A DNA stretch of 17,440 bases from Ilumatobacteraceae bacterium (GCA_016463105.1 JAEMRY010000027.1:1-17440), one strand, 5' to 3'. Counted from the stretch's first letter, positions 7,822 through 15,414 are shown. Translations and numbers: made by a program. Notes: generated from the sequence alone by a model not told the origin.

Positions 7822-7861
7822 GGTTAACTCTTGTTGTCTAATTAGTGACACCCAAGTGAAC
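7822..7861 (-). promoter_or_regulatory. PHO-box-like array: four 7-bp units at 11-bp period
   Basis: Read on the minus strand, four units follow one another with 4-bp spacers: GTTCACT (7861-7855), TGTCACT (7850-7844), AGACAAC (7839-7833) and GTTAACC (7828-7822). The 11-bp period and the GTTCACC-like units match the direct-repeat PHO boxes bound by PhoB/PhoP-family regulators, as described for Streptomyces PhoP. The outer units match best; the third is weak. The array sits between the ppk stop codon (12 bp away) and phoU, upstream of a -10-like TATTGT. It is the likely RegX3 site for autoregulation of phoU-senX3-regX3-MFS. Confidence 0.65.
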
Positions 7862-7872
7862 AAATTTGACAA

Positions 7873-9924
7873 TCACCGTAATTGGGTGGCTAAAACCCAT
7901 TCGTGCAAACGTTGTTGCGCATCGCCTGCATGCTCTTCAATGGCATGCTTTGTCCACTTATTGTCACTACCAAGTTCAAAGTGCTTGCTCTTATCTTCTA
8001 ACAAGAAACCAAGGACCTTATCTAGCCAAGCGCGGTGCTTTGGATGCGTCAGCGGAACCAAAACTTCAACTCGACCATCTAAATTGCGACCCATTAAATC
8101 GGCTGAACCAATTAAGTGCAGCGGCGATTTGTCATCAAAGCCATGATCAAATCTATATATCCGAGAATGCTCAAGATACCGACCAAGAACGCTGCGCACG
8201 GTTATGTTCTCTGACATGCCAGGCACTCCTGCACGAAGGCAGCAAATTCCACGAACAATTAAATCAATTTTGACGCCAGCGCCACTCGCTAGATATAAGG
8301 CATCAATGATTGCCGGATCAGAAATAGAGTTGAGCTTCAGCGTTATCCGACCAGCCTCTTTAAAAGTTGCTTCGCGATGAATAAGTTCGAGAATTCTCGG
8401 ACGCAACTGGTGAGGAGCAACAAATAGTCGCAAATAGTCTGGCTCCTTGGCATAACCAGTTAAATAATTAAATAATTCAGTTACGTCTGCACCAATTGAC
8501 TCTTCACAGGTGAAAAACCCGATGTCTTCATAAACTCTTGCAGTAGTTGAGTTGTAGTTACCCGTGCCGATATGCACATATCTACGCATCTGGTCATTGT
8601 CTTCACGCACGACCAAAATGCATTTCGAGTGAGTCTTCAAACCCACGATCCCATAAGTTACGTGCACTCCCGCATATTCAAGTTCTTTCGCCCAAGCGAT
8701 ATTGCGGGCTTCGTCAAAACGTGCTTTGATCTCAAGCACAACAGCGATTTGTTTGCCAGACTCAGCTGCCCGAACTAAATGTTTTGCAATTGAAGAATCA
8801 CCAGAGGTGCGATACAAAGTCATTTTGATTGAATGCACCTTCGGGTCGTTGGCCGCCTGCTCTACGAAGGCTTCTACCGAAGATGTGAAAGATTCATGGG
8901 GGTGATGTACTAGCAGTTGTCGCTCACGAATAACTTGAAAAATACTTTGACTATTGAATTGAGCAGCCGCAAGACGACCAGCAGTTAACGGGGGCCAGGC
9001 TTGATAACGCAAAGCAGAAATATCTAGTGACGCCAGCTGGTTGAGTGCGTTCATCTCGATAATGCCTCGATGATAAGTCACATCATCTGGCTCAAGTTCT
9101 AATTCTTGACACATTAAATCAAGAACGTCCTTATCTGTTCCATAAGGAACCTCAATTCTTACTGCCCGACCAAATCTTCGGCGACGCAACTCCATTTCGA
9201 CGGCTGCCAACAAATCTTCAGCGTCTTCATCGTCTAGCGACAGGTCTGCATTGCGGGTAACACGAAAAACAAAACACTGTTCGATTGTCATGCCTTGAAA
9301 CAGACGCGAAAGATTTGCCGAGATTACTTCTTCAAGTAATACGAAACGGTTTGCTGTGCCTACTCGCATGAACCTTGGCAGATTTTTAGGAATCTTTAAT
9401 CGAGCGAATCTCTGTTCGCCCGAATTTGGGTCACGGGCGATCACCGCCAAATTCAGTGCAAGGTTAGAGATATAAGGAAACGGATGAGCAGGATCAACGG
9501 CAAGTGGCGTCAATACCGGAAAAATTCTTTGATCAAATTCAGATGACATTTTTGTTTTTTCACGCACAGATAGTTGTGACCAACTAGCGATATGAACACC
9601 AGCTACCTTGAGTTGGGGCAGTAAATCTTTAGCCCAAGTCTGATCTTGTCGGCGAATAAAATCTTGCGTGCGTATTTTTATCTCTCGAAGTTGCTCTAAT
9701 GGTGTTCGGCCATCGGGTGTCTTGGCTGAAATGTCTCCAGCAACCTGGTCTTTAAGTGCCGCAACTCGAATTTGATAAAACTCATCTAAATTTGAAGAGC
9801 AAATCGCCAAAAAACGACAACGCTCGAGCAGTGGAATATTTTTGTCGGTAGTGAGTTCTAAAACACGATCGTTGAAGTCGAGCCAACTAAGTTCACGATT
9901 AATAAATCTAGATTCAAGATCCAT
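7873..9924 (-). CDS. ppk: Polyphosphate kinase 1 (Ppk1)
   Basis: The enzyme reversibly transfers the gamma-phosphate of ATP to inorganic polyphosphate chains. The 683-residue protein covers the whole family architecture: an N-terminal domain starting RFINRELSWLDFNDRVLE, the head domain, and two phospholipase-D-like C-terminal domains. The two catalytic histidines are present: H432 in LKTHSK (equivalent to E. coli H435) and H586 in LEHSRIYRF (equivalent to H592). The nucleotide-binding segment YVHIGTGNYNSTTARVYED and the ending LIGSADLMGRNLDGRVEVLVPL are intact. No clear Shine-Dalgarno sequence precedes the ATG. It follows the 111-residue unknown gene by 23 bp on the same strand and is probably co-transcribed with it. 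The opposing enzyme Ppx is encoded divergently just beyond. Confidence 0.97.
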   Translation of the reverse strand: MDLESRFINRELSWLDFNDRVLELTTDKNIPLLERCRFLAICSSNLDEFYQIRVAALKDQVAGDISAKTPDGRTPLEQLREIKIRTQDFIRRQDQTWAKDLLPQLKVAGVHIASWSQLSVREKTKMSSEFDQRIFPVLTPLAVDPAHPFPYISNLALNLAVIARDPNSGEQRFARLKIPKNLPRFMRVGTANRFVLLEEVISANLSRLFQGMTIEQCFVFRVTRNADLSLDDEDAEDLLAAVEMELRRRRFGRAVRIEVPYGTDKDVLDLMCQELELEPDDVTYHRGIIEMNALNQLASLDISALRYQAWPPLTAGRLAAAQFNSQSIFQVIRERQLLVHHPHESFTSSVEAFVEQAANDPKVHSIKMTLYRTSGDSSIAKHLVRAAESGKQIAVVLEIKARFDEARNIAWAKELEYAGVHVTYGIVGLKTHSKCILVVREDNDQMRRYVHIGTGNYNSTTARVYEDIGFFTCEESIGADVTELFNYLTGYAKEPDYLRLFVAPHQLRPRILELIHREATFKEAGRITLKLNSISDPAIIDALYLASGAGVKIDLIVRGICCLRAGVPGMSENITVRSVLGRYLEHSRIYRFDHGFDDKSPLHLIGSADLMGRNLDGRVEVLVPLTHPKHRAWLDKVLGFLLEDKSKHFELGSDNKWTKHAIEEHAGDAQQRLHEWVLATQLR

Positions 9925-9947
9925 AGCAGTGAATTCTTGAAAACTGT

Positions 9948-10283
9948 TTATTCGGTTGGTGCCGCTGTTTCAACAGGTGCAATATTGGCAGTTGAAGCAG
10001 TATTTGCATCGGCGGCAACTGGGTAACCGAGCTCCCATTCAATGCTGATTCGTTCACGCTCAGCATCTTTGCTGACCCGTTCTTGATTTCGTCGAAACTG
10101 AGGATCATTGCGTGGCAAGAGAATTAGTCGAGCCAGAACTCTTGCACGAAAATCTTCAAGTAGGTTCTGATCGCCGTAGTCGCCGTAGACCTCCCAATGA
10201 GGTGAAACCGAACCTAAATAGACGATTCGAGCGTGCCCGCGCGGTGGCTCGTTGAGAGTTGTTGGTTCTGCAAAGTTCGTCAT
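9948..10283 (-). CDS. Conserved-looking hypothetical protein upstream of ppk
   Basis: I do not recognise a characterised family. From the ATG at 10283 the product is 111 residues, soluble, with no signal peptide or membrane segment. A short N-terminal strand-like section (ARIVYLGSVSPHWEVYGDYG, residues 15-34) leads into a strongly charged helical region rich in Arg and Glu (about 38-85: FRARVLARLILLPRNDPQF, then RERISIEWELGYP), and the last 22 residues are an Ala/Thr-rich low-complexity tail. GAGG 6 nt before the ATG (10290-10293) selects this start over an in-frame TTG at 10319. It lies 23 bp upstream of ppk on the same strand, so it is probably the first gene of a two-gene operon, divergent from ppx. 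A role in polyphosphate metabolism is suggested by position only. Confidence 0.8.
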   Translation of the reverse strand: MTNFAEPTTLNEPPRGHARIVYLGSVSPHWEVYGDYGDQNLLEDFRARVLARLILLPRNDPQFRRNQERVSKDAERERISIEWELGYPVAADANTASTANIAPVETAAPTE

Positions 10284-10306
10284 ATTGGGCCTCGTTTCTT
10301 TTTTGA

Positions 10307-10337
10307 ATCCTACCGTCAAACCAACCCGTTCTAAGAT
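10307..10337. promoter_or_regulatory. Divergent promoter region between the ppk operon and ppx
   Basis: TAAGAT on the plus strand (10332-10337) lies 8 nt before the ppx ATG and fits a leaderless start. TAGGAT on the minus strand (10307-10312, written ATCCTA on plus) could serve the 111-residue gene and ppk, giving a short leader that still contains its GAGG site. No good -35 hexamers and no clear PHO-box repeats are visible here. Confidence 0.35.
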
Positions 10338-10345
10338 AAGTAATC

Positions 10346-11896
10346 ATGGGGTCAAAGTCTGAACCAATTATTGCCGCACTTGACGTAGGCACAAATAGTT
10401 TTCACTTAGTCGTCGCAAAACCAGTCGAAACTGGCTTTGAAATTATCACCAGTGAGAAAGAAGTGATCAGACTCGGTCACGGTGCAGGTGATATGAAACA
10501 ACTTGAATCAGATGCAATGGACCGCGGAATCGCATCACTTAAACGAATGCGAGAAATCGCCACGGTTCACAAAGCCGAATTAAGAGCAGTTGCGACGAGT
10601 GCAGTTCGTGAAGCTCAAAATCGTAACGAATTTATAAAACGAGCCCGAAAAGAAGCCGGGGTCGAAATTGAGGTTGTCTCTGGAATCGAAGAAGCACGAC
10701 TTATCCACCTCGGAGTACTTCACGCAATCGGAATTGGCGACCAGCCCATGCTGCTATGCGATATTGGTGGAGGCTCGACCGAAGTAGTGCTTGCTGCTGG
10801 TGAAGACATCTTTCTTTCGCGCAGTTTCAAACTCGGGGCCGTTCGACTGACCGACAGATTTTTTAGAACAGATGCGCTTCACCCGAGCGCTATGAGTAGT
10901 TGTCGCAAATTCGTACGCTCAATGTTGGCGACAATTCAACCAGAGGTACAAGAACTAAGTTTTGAAGTAGCGGTTGGTTCTTCAGGAACTGTAGAGGCCA
11001 TTGCCAAGCTGATAATGCAACAGAATAAACAAACCGAGCCAAAATCTTTTAACCGTTACGAGTTTGCATCAGAAGATATAACCAAGGTACTTAACCTGCT
11101 GGCTGATGTACCAACTGTTAAACAACGTGAAAAAATATTTAACCTAGAGCCTTCTCGTGCCGACATCATTTTGGCAGGTGCTGTAATTTTAGAAGGAATC
11201 GCATTGTCATTTGGTGTCACGAAATTTATGTATTCAGATTATGCATTGCGTGAAGGCGTGCTTTTTGACACTTTGCAACGCCGGGACATGCTTAATCATC
11301 CTGAAGGTATAGATCCGGCGATGCACAGCGTTCGACAACTCGCAGATCGGTGCGATGATCGACCGGTTCACGCCGCAAATGTCGCAAAAATTGCCCTATC
11401 ACTCTTCGAAAACCTACAAAAGAGGTTAAATCTTGATGCATCGTGTCGTCGCTATCTAGAAGCAGCAGCACTGCTCGCAAATGTTGGCGTAGTCGTGTCA
11501 CATTCGAAACACCACCTGCATTCTTATTATGTAATTCGCAACTCAGAACTTGTAGGTCTCACCGATCGTGAGATCGAACTGATCGCACAAATTGCTCGTT
11601 ATCACCGCAAAAGTGTCCCCAAGCCGACACATCCAGAATTCGCACAGCTACTCGAATCAGACCAACACATTGTGCGATCTCTCGCAGCAATATTGCGAAT
11701 TGCTATCGGTCTTGATCGCACTCAAGATGGGCGAATCAAAAAAGTCACTGTCAGATCAGAAGATGAACAGTTGCTGATTTACGTTAAGGCCTCAGCAAAA
11801 CATGATTTAGAACTTAACTTGTATGCCGCTAACGAGCGACGTGGTTTGCTTGGCGATCTGCTTCAAACCAAAGTCAAAATTCTCGCGAGTGAATAG
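10346..11896 (+). CDS. ppx: Exopolyphosphatase, Ppx/GppA family, long form
   Basis: The enzyme hydrolyses terminal phosphate from polyphosphate and may also act on pppGpp. The 516-residue protein has the ASKHA-fold N-terminal half with IAALDVGTNSFHLVVA (9-24), VSGIEEARLI (111-120, holding the catalytic Glu) and DIGGGSTEVVL (139-149). REGVLFD closes the phosphatase part near residue 305. The C-terminal 200 residues form the HD-like helical domain found in E. coli Ppx and GppA, with HSKHHLHSYY near 385 and ARYHRK near 416. Actinobacterial Ppx proteins such as the mycobacterial ones are usually short (about 310-345 residues) and lack this domain, so the length is notable. The ATG has a TAAGAT 8 nt upstream and no Shine-Dalgarno sequence. 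Divergent from the ppk operon and convergent with tatA. Confidence 0.94.
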   Translation: MGSKSEPIIAALDVGTNSFHLVVAKPVETGFEIITSEKEVIRLGHGAGDMKQLESDAMDRGIASLKRMREIATVHKAELRAVATSAVREAQNRNEFIKRARKEAGVEIEVVSGIEEARLIHLGVLHAIGIGDQPMLLCDIGGGSTEVVLAAGEDIFLSRSFKLGAVRLTDRFFRTDALHPSAMSSCRKFVRSMLATIQPEVQELSFEVAVGSSGTVEAIAKLIMQQNKQTEPKSFNRYEFASEDITKVLNLLADVPTVKQREKIFNLEPSRADIILAGAVILEGIALSFGVTKFMYSDYALREGVLFDTLQRRDMLNHPEGIDPAMHSVRQLADRCDDRPVHAANVAKIALSLFENLQKRLNLDASCRRYLEAAALLANVGVVVSHSKHHLHSYYVIRNSELVGLTDREIELIAQIARYHRKSVPKPTHPEFAQLLESDQHIVRSLAAILRIAIGLDRTQDGRIKKVTVRSEDEQLLIYVKASAKHDLELNLYAANERRGLLGDLLQTKVKILASE

Positions 11897-11930
11897 AACT
11901 AAGCACACCAATTAGTGGCGTAGCCGAAAA

Positions 11931-12110
11931 CTATTTTGAATCGGTTTTTGGAGTATCGTCTTTTTTTGCTTCGGCAGCACCTTCAGCAAGACCCTTTTTG
12001 AGTTCGCTTTGAGCCTTGCCTAAGTTTCGAGCAATATTCGGAAGGCGCTTGCCACCGAATAGCACTACTACAAGCAAAATGATGATCCAGATTTCAGGTC
12101 CGTTGAACAT
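11931..12110 (-). CDS. tatA: Twin-arginine translocase subunit TatA
   Basis: TatA oligomerises to form the protein-conducting part of the Tat export system for folded proteins. This 59-residue gene is easy to miss because of its size. Its product begins MFNGPEIWIIILLVVVLFGG, one short membrane helix (about 5-18) ending in the Phe-Gly hinge (F18-G19). The amphipathic helix KRLPNIARNLGKAQSELKKG follows (21-40), then a charged tail rich in Ala, Glu, Lys and Asp. This is the canonical TatA layout. The ATG lies 6 nt after TAGAGT and has no Shine-Dalgarno sequence, suggesting a leaderless transcript. TatB and TatC are not in the window. It is divergent from the formiminotransferase gene and ends 34 bp from the ppx stop. 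Confidence 0.93.
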   Translation of the reverse strand: MFNGPEIWIIILLVVVLFGGKRLPNIARNLGKAQSELKKGLAEGAAEAKKDDTPKTDSK

Positions 12111-12116
12111 ACGACA

Positions 12117-12150
12117 ACTCTAGCATCGGTACCCAAAAATGCGCTAGGCA
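12117..12150. promoter_or_regulatory. Divergent leaderless-type -10 elements for tatA and ftcD
   Basis: In the 46-bp gap, TAGAGT on the minus strand (12117-12122) is exactly 6 nt from the tatA ATG. TAGGCA on the plus strand (12145-12150) is exactly 6 nt from the ftcD ATG. The second is a weaker match because its last base is A. No Shine-Dalgarno sequences or clear -35 elements are seen. Confidence 0.45.
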
Positions 12151-12156
12151 TTACAG

Positions 12157-12963
12157 ATGCTGGAATGCGTAATAAATATCAGTGAGGGTCGACGACTTGA
12201 CGTAATCAATGAGATTCGAAGCACTCTTGGGCACGACGTTCTAGATGTTCACAGCGACTATCACCACCACCGCAGTGTGTTCACAATCGTTGGTGCTAAT
12301 ACTCCTCACAAACTTGCCGAACTAAGCGCACGAGCCTTTGATCTAAACAAACATATTGGCGTGCACCCAAGGATCGGGATTATCGATGTAGTGCCGTTTG
12401 TGCCACTTGAAGATTCGACTATTGAACAAGCAATTACCGCGCGAAACGAATTCGCGCAGTACGCAGCAACCACACTAAATATTCCGAGTTTTGTATATGG
12501 CCCAGAACGGGATTTACCAGAAATCCGTAAACGAGCATTTATCGATCTGCAGCCAGACTTCGGGTCAATGAAAGCCCATCCAACTGCTGGGGCAATTTGC
12601 GTTGGCGCAAGACAAATTCTCGTGGCCTATAACGTTTGGCTGAAAAATTCAACAATTGAAGATGGTCGGCGAATAGCCCGCGAACTGCGTAGTCGCGAAG
12701 TGCGCACACTGGGCTTAAAACTCGGCGATGAAATTCAGATCAGCATGAACTTGATTGCCCCGGACGCCGTTGGACCGGCATTCGTTTTCGACGAAATCGC
12801 TAAACGGGCCGACATTGATCGAGCTGAGCTAGTCGGTTTAGCTCCTGCCAGAGTTCTTACTCAAATTGCAAAATCGCGCTGGGATGAATTGGATTTAAGT
12901 AAAGAAAAAACCATTGAATGGTGCTTGGCCGCACGCAATCGTGCGCTACAAAATCTTGATTGA
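12157..12963 (+). CDS. ftcD: Glutamate formiminotransferase domain protein (FtcD-like)
   Basis: Formiminotransferases move a formimino group between N-formiminoglutamate and tetrahydrofolate, in histidine breakdown or one-carbon metabolism. The 268-residue protein covers both subdomains of the transferase and lacks the cyclodeaminase domain that is fused to it in animals. Landmarks are ECVINISEGR (3-12), LDVHSDYHHHRSVFTIVG (29-46), HIGVHPRIGIIDVVPFVP (66-83), where H70 matches the catalytic His82 of the pig enzyme, and the late segment GAICVGARQILVAYN. No hut genes or cyclodeaminase lie nearby, so the physiological route is unclear. The ATG has a TAGGCA element 6 nt upstream and no Shine-Dalgarno sequence. 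It converges on whiB with a 17-bp gap. Confidence 0.88.
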   Translation: MLECVINISEGRRLDVINEIRSTLGHDVLDVHSDYHHHRSVFTIVGANTPHKLAELSARAFDLNKHIGVHPRIGIIDVVPFVPLEDSTIEQAITARNEFAQYAATTLNIPSFVYGPERDLPEIRKRAFIDLQPDFGSMKAHPTAGAICVGARQILVAYNVWLKNSTIEDGRRIARELRSREVRTLGLKLGDEIQISMNLIAPDAVGPAFVFDEIAKRADIDRAELVGLAPARVLTQIAKSRWDELDLSKEKTIEWCLAARNRALQNLD

Positions 12964-12980
12964 AAACTAAAACTAGTTAA

Positions 12981-13259
12981 TTAGGCAGTCGCGGTATTGC
13001 GATTGCCCTGAGCGCGTTGACGACGCAAACGGCGACGCTCTCGCTCAGATAGTCCGCCCCAGATGCCGAATTTCTCGCCATTTTCAAGGGCATATTCAAG
13101 ACAGTCGTTCTTGACAACACATCCACGACAAACCTCTTTGGCTTCACGAGTTGATGCACCACGCTCTGGAAAAAATAAATCTGGGTCAACACCGAGACAA
13201 TTCGCTTCGTCTTGCCACGCATGGTCATTGCCAAGCGTTATGTGTTTGCGACCGTCCAA
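12981..13259 (-). CDS. whiB: WhiB-family iron-sulfur transcriptional regulator
   Basis: Wbl proteins are small [4Fe-4S] regulators found only in actinobacteria and their phages; they usually act with the principal sigma factor. The 92-residue protein has four cluster cysteines, C21, C44, C47 and C53 (spacing CxxCx5C for the last three), then GIWGG (65-69) and a basic C-terminus (SERERRRLRRQRAQ) for DNA contact. The wording FFPERGASTREAKEVC and the LEYALENGEKFGIWGGLSER stretch resemble the WhiB/WhmD (WhiB2) branch, tied to septation and sporulation in relatives. The start is TTG, supported by an excellent Shine-Dalgarno sequence 6 nt upstream. A sigma-70-like promoter lies about 70 bp upstream. 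It is monocistronic and downstream of the VWA gene. Confidence 0.95.
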   Translation of the reverse strand: MDGRKHITLGNDHAWQDEANCLGVDPDLFFPERGASTREAKEVCRGCVVKNDCLEYALENGEKFGIWGGLSERERRRLRRQRAQGNRNTATA

Positions 13260-13265
13260 TTAAAG

Positions 13266-13274
13266 CTCCTCCCC
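13266..13274 (-). promoter_or_regulatory. Strong ribosome-binding site fixing a TTG start for whiB
   Basis: GGGGAGGAG on the minus strand is spaced 6 nt from the TTG at 13259. It is the strongest Shine-Dalgarno sequence in the window and compensates for the rare start codon. Confidence 0.75.
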
Positions 13275-13329
13275 ATCGATCCGTCTACCAACGCGGGGGC
13301 GCTAACAACGGTGTAACTACAACCATGTC

Positions 13330-13358
13330 ATTATGCCAAATATTCATAGAAAAAGCAA
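13330..13358 (-). promoter_or_regulatory. Sigma-70-like promoter of whiB
   Basis: On the minus strand TTGCTT (13358-13353) and CATAAT (13335-13330, five of six matches to TATAAT) are separated by 17 bp. Transcription would start near 13323, leaving a leader of about 63 nt that ends in the strong ribosome-binding site. The gap between the VWA stop and whiB (13260-13361) holds this promoter and otherwise only a GC-rich leader. Confidence 0.55.
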
Positions 13359-13361
13359 ATG

Positions 13362-15383
13362 TTACCTAGCTTTTGCAGTTCGGCTTCCGTGCCGTGAAAG
13401 TTGCCGCTTGTGTTCGATGAAGTCAACCAACAAATATTCACCAAGATTTTCTGGACTTGTAAAAAAGGCTCGACCCTTATTAATAGCCGTAATTTGCTCA
13501 ATAAAGGCTTGCAATGCATGTGATGCATCCAACATAAAAGTGTTAATACGAACGCCTTCGCGGGTGGCACGCATGACTTCACTTAAGGTTGCTTCGATCG
13601 TTTCGCGCACAGGTGGATAGTTAAAAAACACATCCCCCGATTTAGAAATATGTGCTGTTGGCTCACCATCGGTGATCATAATTATTTGCTTCGTACCAGT
13701 TTGACGGGACAACATTTTGCGAGCCAACATGAACCCGTGCTGCATATTGGTGCCATAAACAAAATCCCAAGAAACTTCGGGTAATTGCTGTGGGGTCAAC
13801 TCGCGCGCCACTTCGCTAAAACCAACAATCCCAAGATAGTCACGCGGAAATTGGGTACTCATTAGCGAATGTAGCGCCATCGCAACTTTCTTTGCAGGTA
13901 AAAAATAATCACGCATCGGCATTGACAACGAAAGATCAAGCATTAACACGGTTGAAGATCTTGTTAAATGTTCTGTCTGTTCTATTTCAAAATCATCGGC
14001 AGACAACTTAATTGGCACCGTTGCACCTTGCCGTTGCAATGCATTGCGCAAAGTTCGTTGCAGATCTAGTTGAAATGGATCACCGTATTCGTAAGGCTTT
14101 GTGTCGTAGGTTCGCTCATGTCCGACGCCCAGGCGCTCAACTTGGTGCTGACCAAGGCGATCTTTCTCAAGCGCCCCAAAAACATCACGCAACGCATTCG
14201 CACCAATTTTGCGCAAGCCACTGGGTGTGAGTTCGAGTTTTCCCTCGACTTGATCGATCAGCCCAGCATCTTTCAATTTTTTTGTTAATTGAGCCATTTG
14301 TTGCAGCGATTTGGCCGCATCCTCACCCAACATCTCACGAACACGATCTAAATCGGCTTCAGCCAAGGCGGTCGGTGAGGAAGCATTGCGCAAGAGGTTG
14401 TCTAATTGATCAAGATCACCAAGTTCTTGCATCGACTGCATCGCTTCACCGAAACCCATTGGGTCATTGCCAGTGAATTCATGCGATTGACCCCACCCTT
14501 TTTGAGGAAACATGCCCTGCAACTTTTGCGCTAGTTGATCCATCTGCCAGCGCAAATCCATGTCATCTAACAGCTTTTCGCTGAGTTGACGCATCTGTTC
14601 GCGCTGTTCTGGCGTCATTGAGTTCAACATTGCTTGGGCGTTTGCCATGCGTTGCGCCATAATTTCGAGTAACTCGTCAAGAGTTTGCGGATTCTCGGGG
14701 AAAAAATCACCAAATTTTTCCATGAATTGTGCAAATGCCGGCTCTTCGCCACGTTCTCGAGATTCAAGCATTTCGTTTAGCGCCGCCATCATGTCTTTCA
14801 TTCGCTGCATATCTTCTGGTGTTAGCTGTTCGACTGCCCCAGACATCTGGTCAAGCATCTGTTGCATCATCTGCTGACGCAGTTTTTCGAGCAGCGCTTC
14901 AAATCGTTGTCTTGCTTCGGCTGATTGAAAATCGTAATGTTCAAGTTCGCTTATCTTGCCGGCAAGATCACTCGGCAACATATCAAGACGAAAATTATGT
15001 TCTTGTGCAGATTCTTTGGCTACATCTATCCGCCGTTGATCGCCAGATTTTTCTGCGGCTTTAAGTGCTTCATCTATTTCGTGCCGCTCTTCGTCGACGA
15101 GATCGTCAAGTTCGGCCGCAATCTCGCTATACACGCCACCAAGATCGCCGCGATCTTTTATTTCTTCACGACGCTCGCGCAAGCGCTGCATCATTTCGCG
15201 AAGACCCATTAATTGTTCGCCACGCTCGTTTTTCATTCCTTCTTGCATCAAACGACGTAACGCCGCATTGACATCACCGTGATAAAGAAGATCGTCGGTT
15301 ATTTCATCGACGATGCTCTGTGCATCAAACTCAAAACCGCGTTGAGTTCCATCCCAACGCGAATAGTTGAAGCGACTAGTCAC
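13362..15383 (-). CDS. VWA-domain protein, partner of a ChlI/MoxR-like AAA+ ATPase
   Basis: This 673-residue protein ends in a von Willebrand A domain (about 470-650). Its MIDAS metal site is complete: DLSLS near residue 481, a Thr in YGTNMQHG, and Asp in ITDGEPTA near 568. The N-terminal two thirds are helical and very rich in Met, Gln, Glu and Leu (about 150-330), suggesting coiled coils. I saw no signal peptide or membrane segment. Length and layout match, from memory, mycobacterial Rv0959 (672 residues), which sits beside an AAA+ ATPase gene (Rv0958). Such pairs work as chaperone-like metal-insertion or remodelling machines, but the client is unknown. The GTG start has TAGCGT exactly 6 nt upstream and no Shine-Dalgarno sequence. 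Its AAA+ partner is encoded nearby on the same strand, separated by the cyclase gene. Confidence 0.9.
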   Translation of the reverse strand: MTSRFNYSRWDGTQRGFEFDAQSIVDEITDDLLYHGDVNAALRRLMQEGMKNERGEQLMGLREMMQRLRERREEIKDRGDLGGVYSEIAAELDDLVDEERHEIDEALKAAEKSGDQRRIDVAKESAQEHNFRLDMLPSDLAGKISELEHYDFQSAEARQRFEALLEKLRQQMMQQMLDQMSGAVEQLTPEDMQRMKDMMAALNEMLESRERGEEPAFAQFMEKFGDFFPENPQTLDELLEIMAQRMANAQAMLNSMTPEQREQMRQLSEKLLDDMDLRWQMDQLAQKLQGMFPQKGWGQSHEFTGNDPMGFGEAMQSMQELGDLDQLDNLLRNASSPTALAEADLDRVREMLGEDAAKSLQQMAQLTKKLKDAGLIDQVEGKLELTPSGLRKIGANALRDVFGALEKDRLGQHQVERLGVGHERTYDTKPYEYGDPFQLDLQRTLRNALQRQGATVPIKLSADDFEIEQTEHLTRSSTVLMLDLSLSMPMRDYFLPAKKVAMALHSLMSTQFPRDYLGIVGFSEVARELTPQQLPEVSWDFVYGTNMQHGFMLARKMLSRQTGTKQIIMITDGEPTAHISKSGDVFFNYPPVRETIEATLSEVMRATREGVRINTFMLDASHALQAFIEQITAINKGRAFFTSPENLGEYLLVDFIEHKRQLSRHGSRTAKAR

Positions 15384-15389
15384 AAGCGC

Positions 15390-15414
15390 ACGCTAGTACC
15401 GAGAGCCGTAGACT
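15390..15414. promoter_or_regulatory. Divergent -10 elements for the VWA gene and the cyclase
   Basis: In the 41-bp gap TAGCGT on the minus strand (15390-15395) is 6 nt from the VWA GTG. TAGACT on the plus strand (15409-15414) is 10 nt from the cyclase ATG. Neither gene has a Shine-Dalgarno sequence. The cyclase element is the less certain of the two. Confidence 0.4.

Noticed and set aside
7872..8273. Open frames on the plus strand at the 3' end of ppk
   Set aside because: They are antisense to the conserved end of ppk and resemble no protein family.
11902..11916. Imperfect palindrome between ppx and tatA as a bidirectional terminator
   Set aside because: The stem has a mismatch and no loop, and no T-run follows on either strand.
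13283..13314. GC-rich imperfect inverted repeat in the whiB leader
   Set aside because: Pairing is limited to 3-4 bp blocks (CCGT/ACGG, CGC/GCG) with large internal mismatches, so it does not support a structured RNA element.
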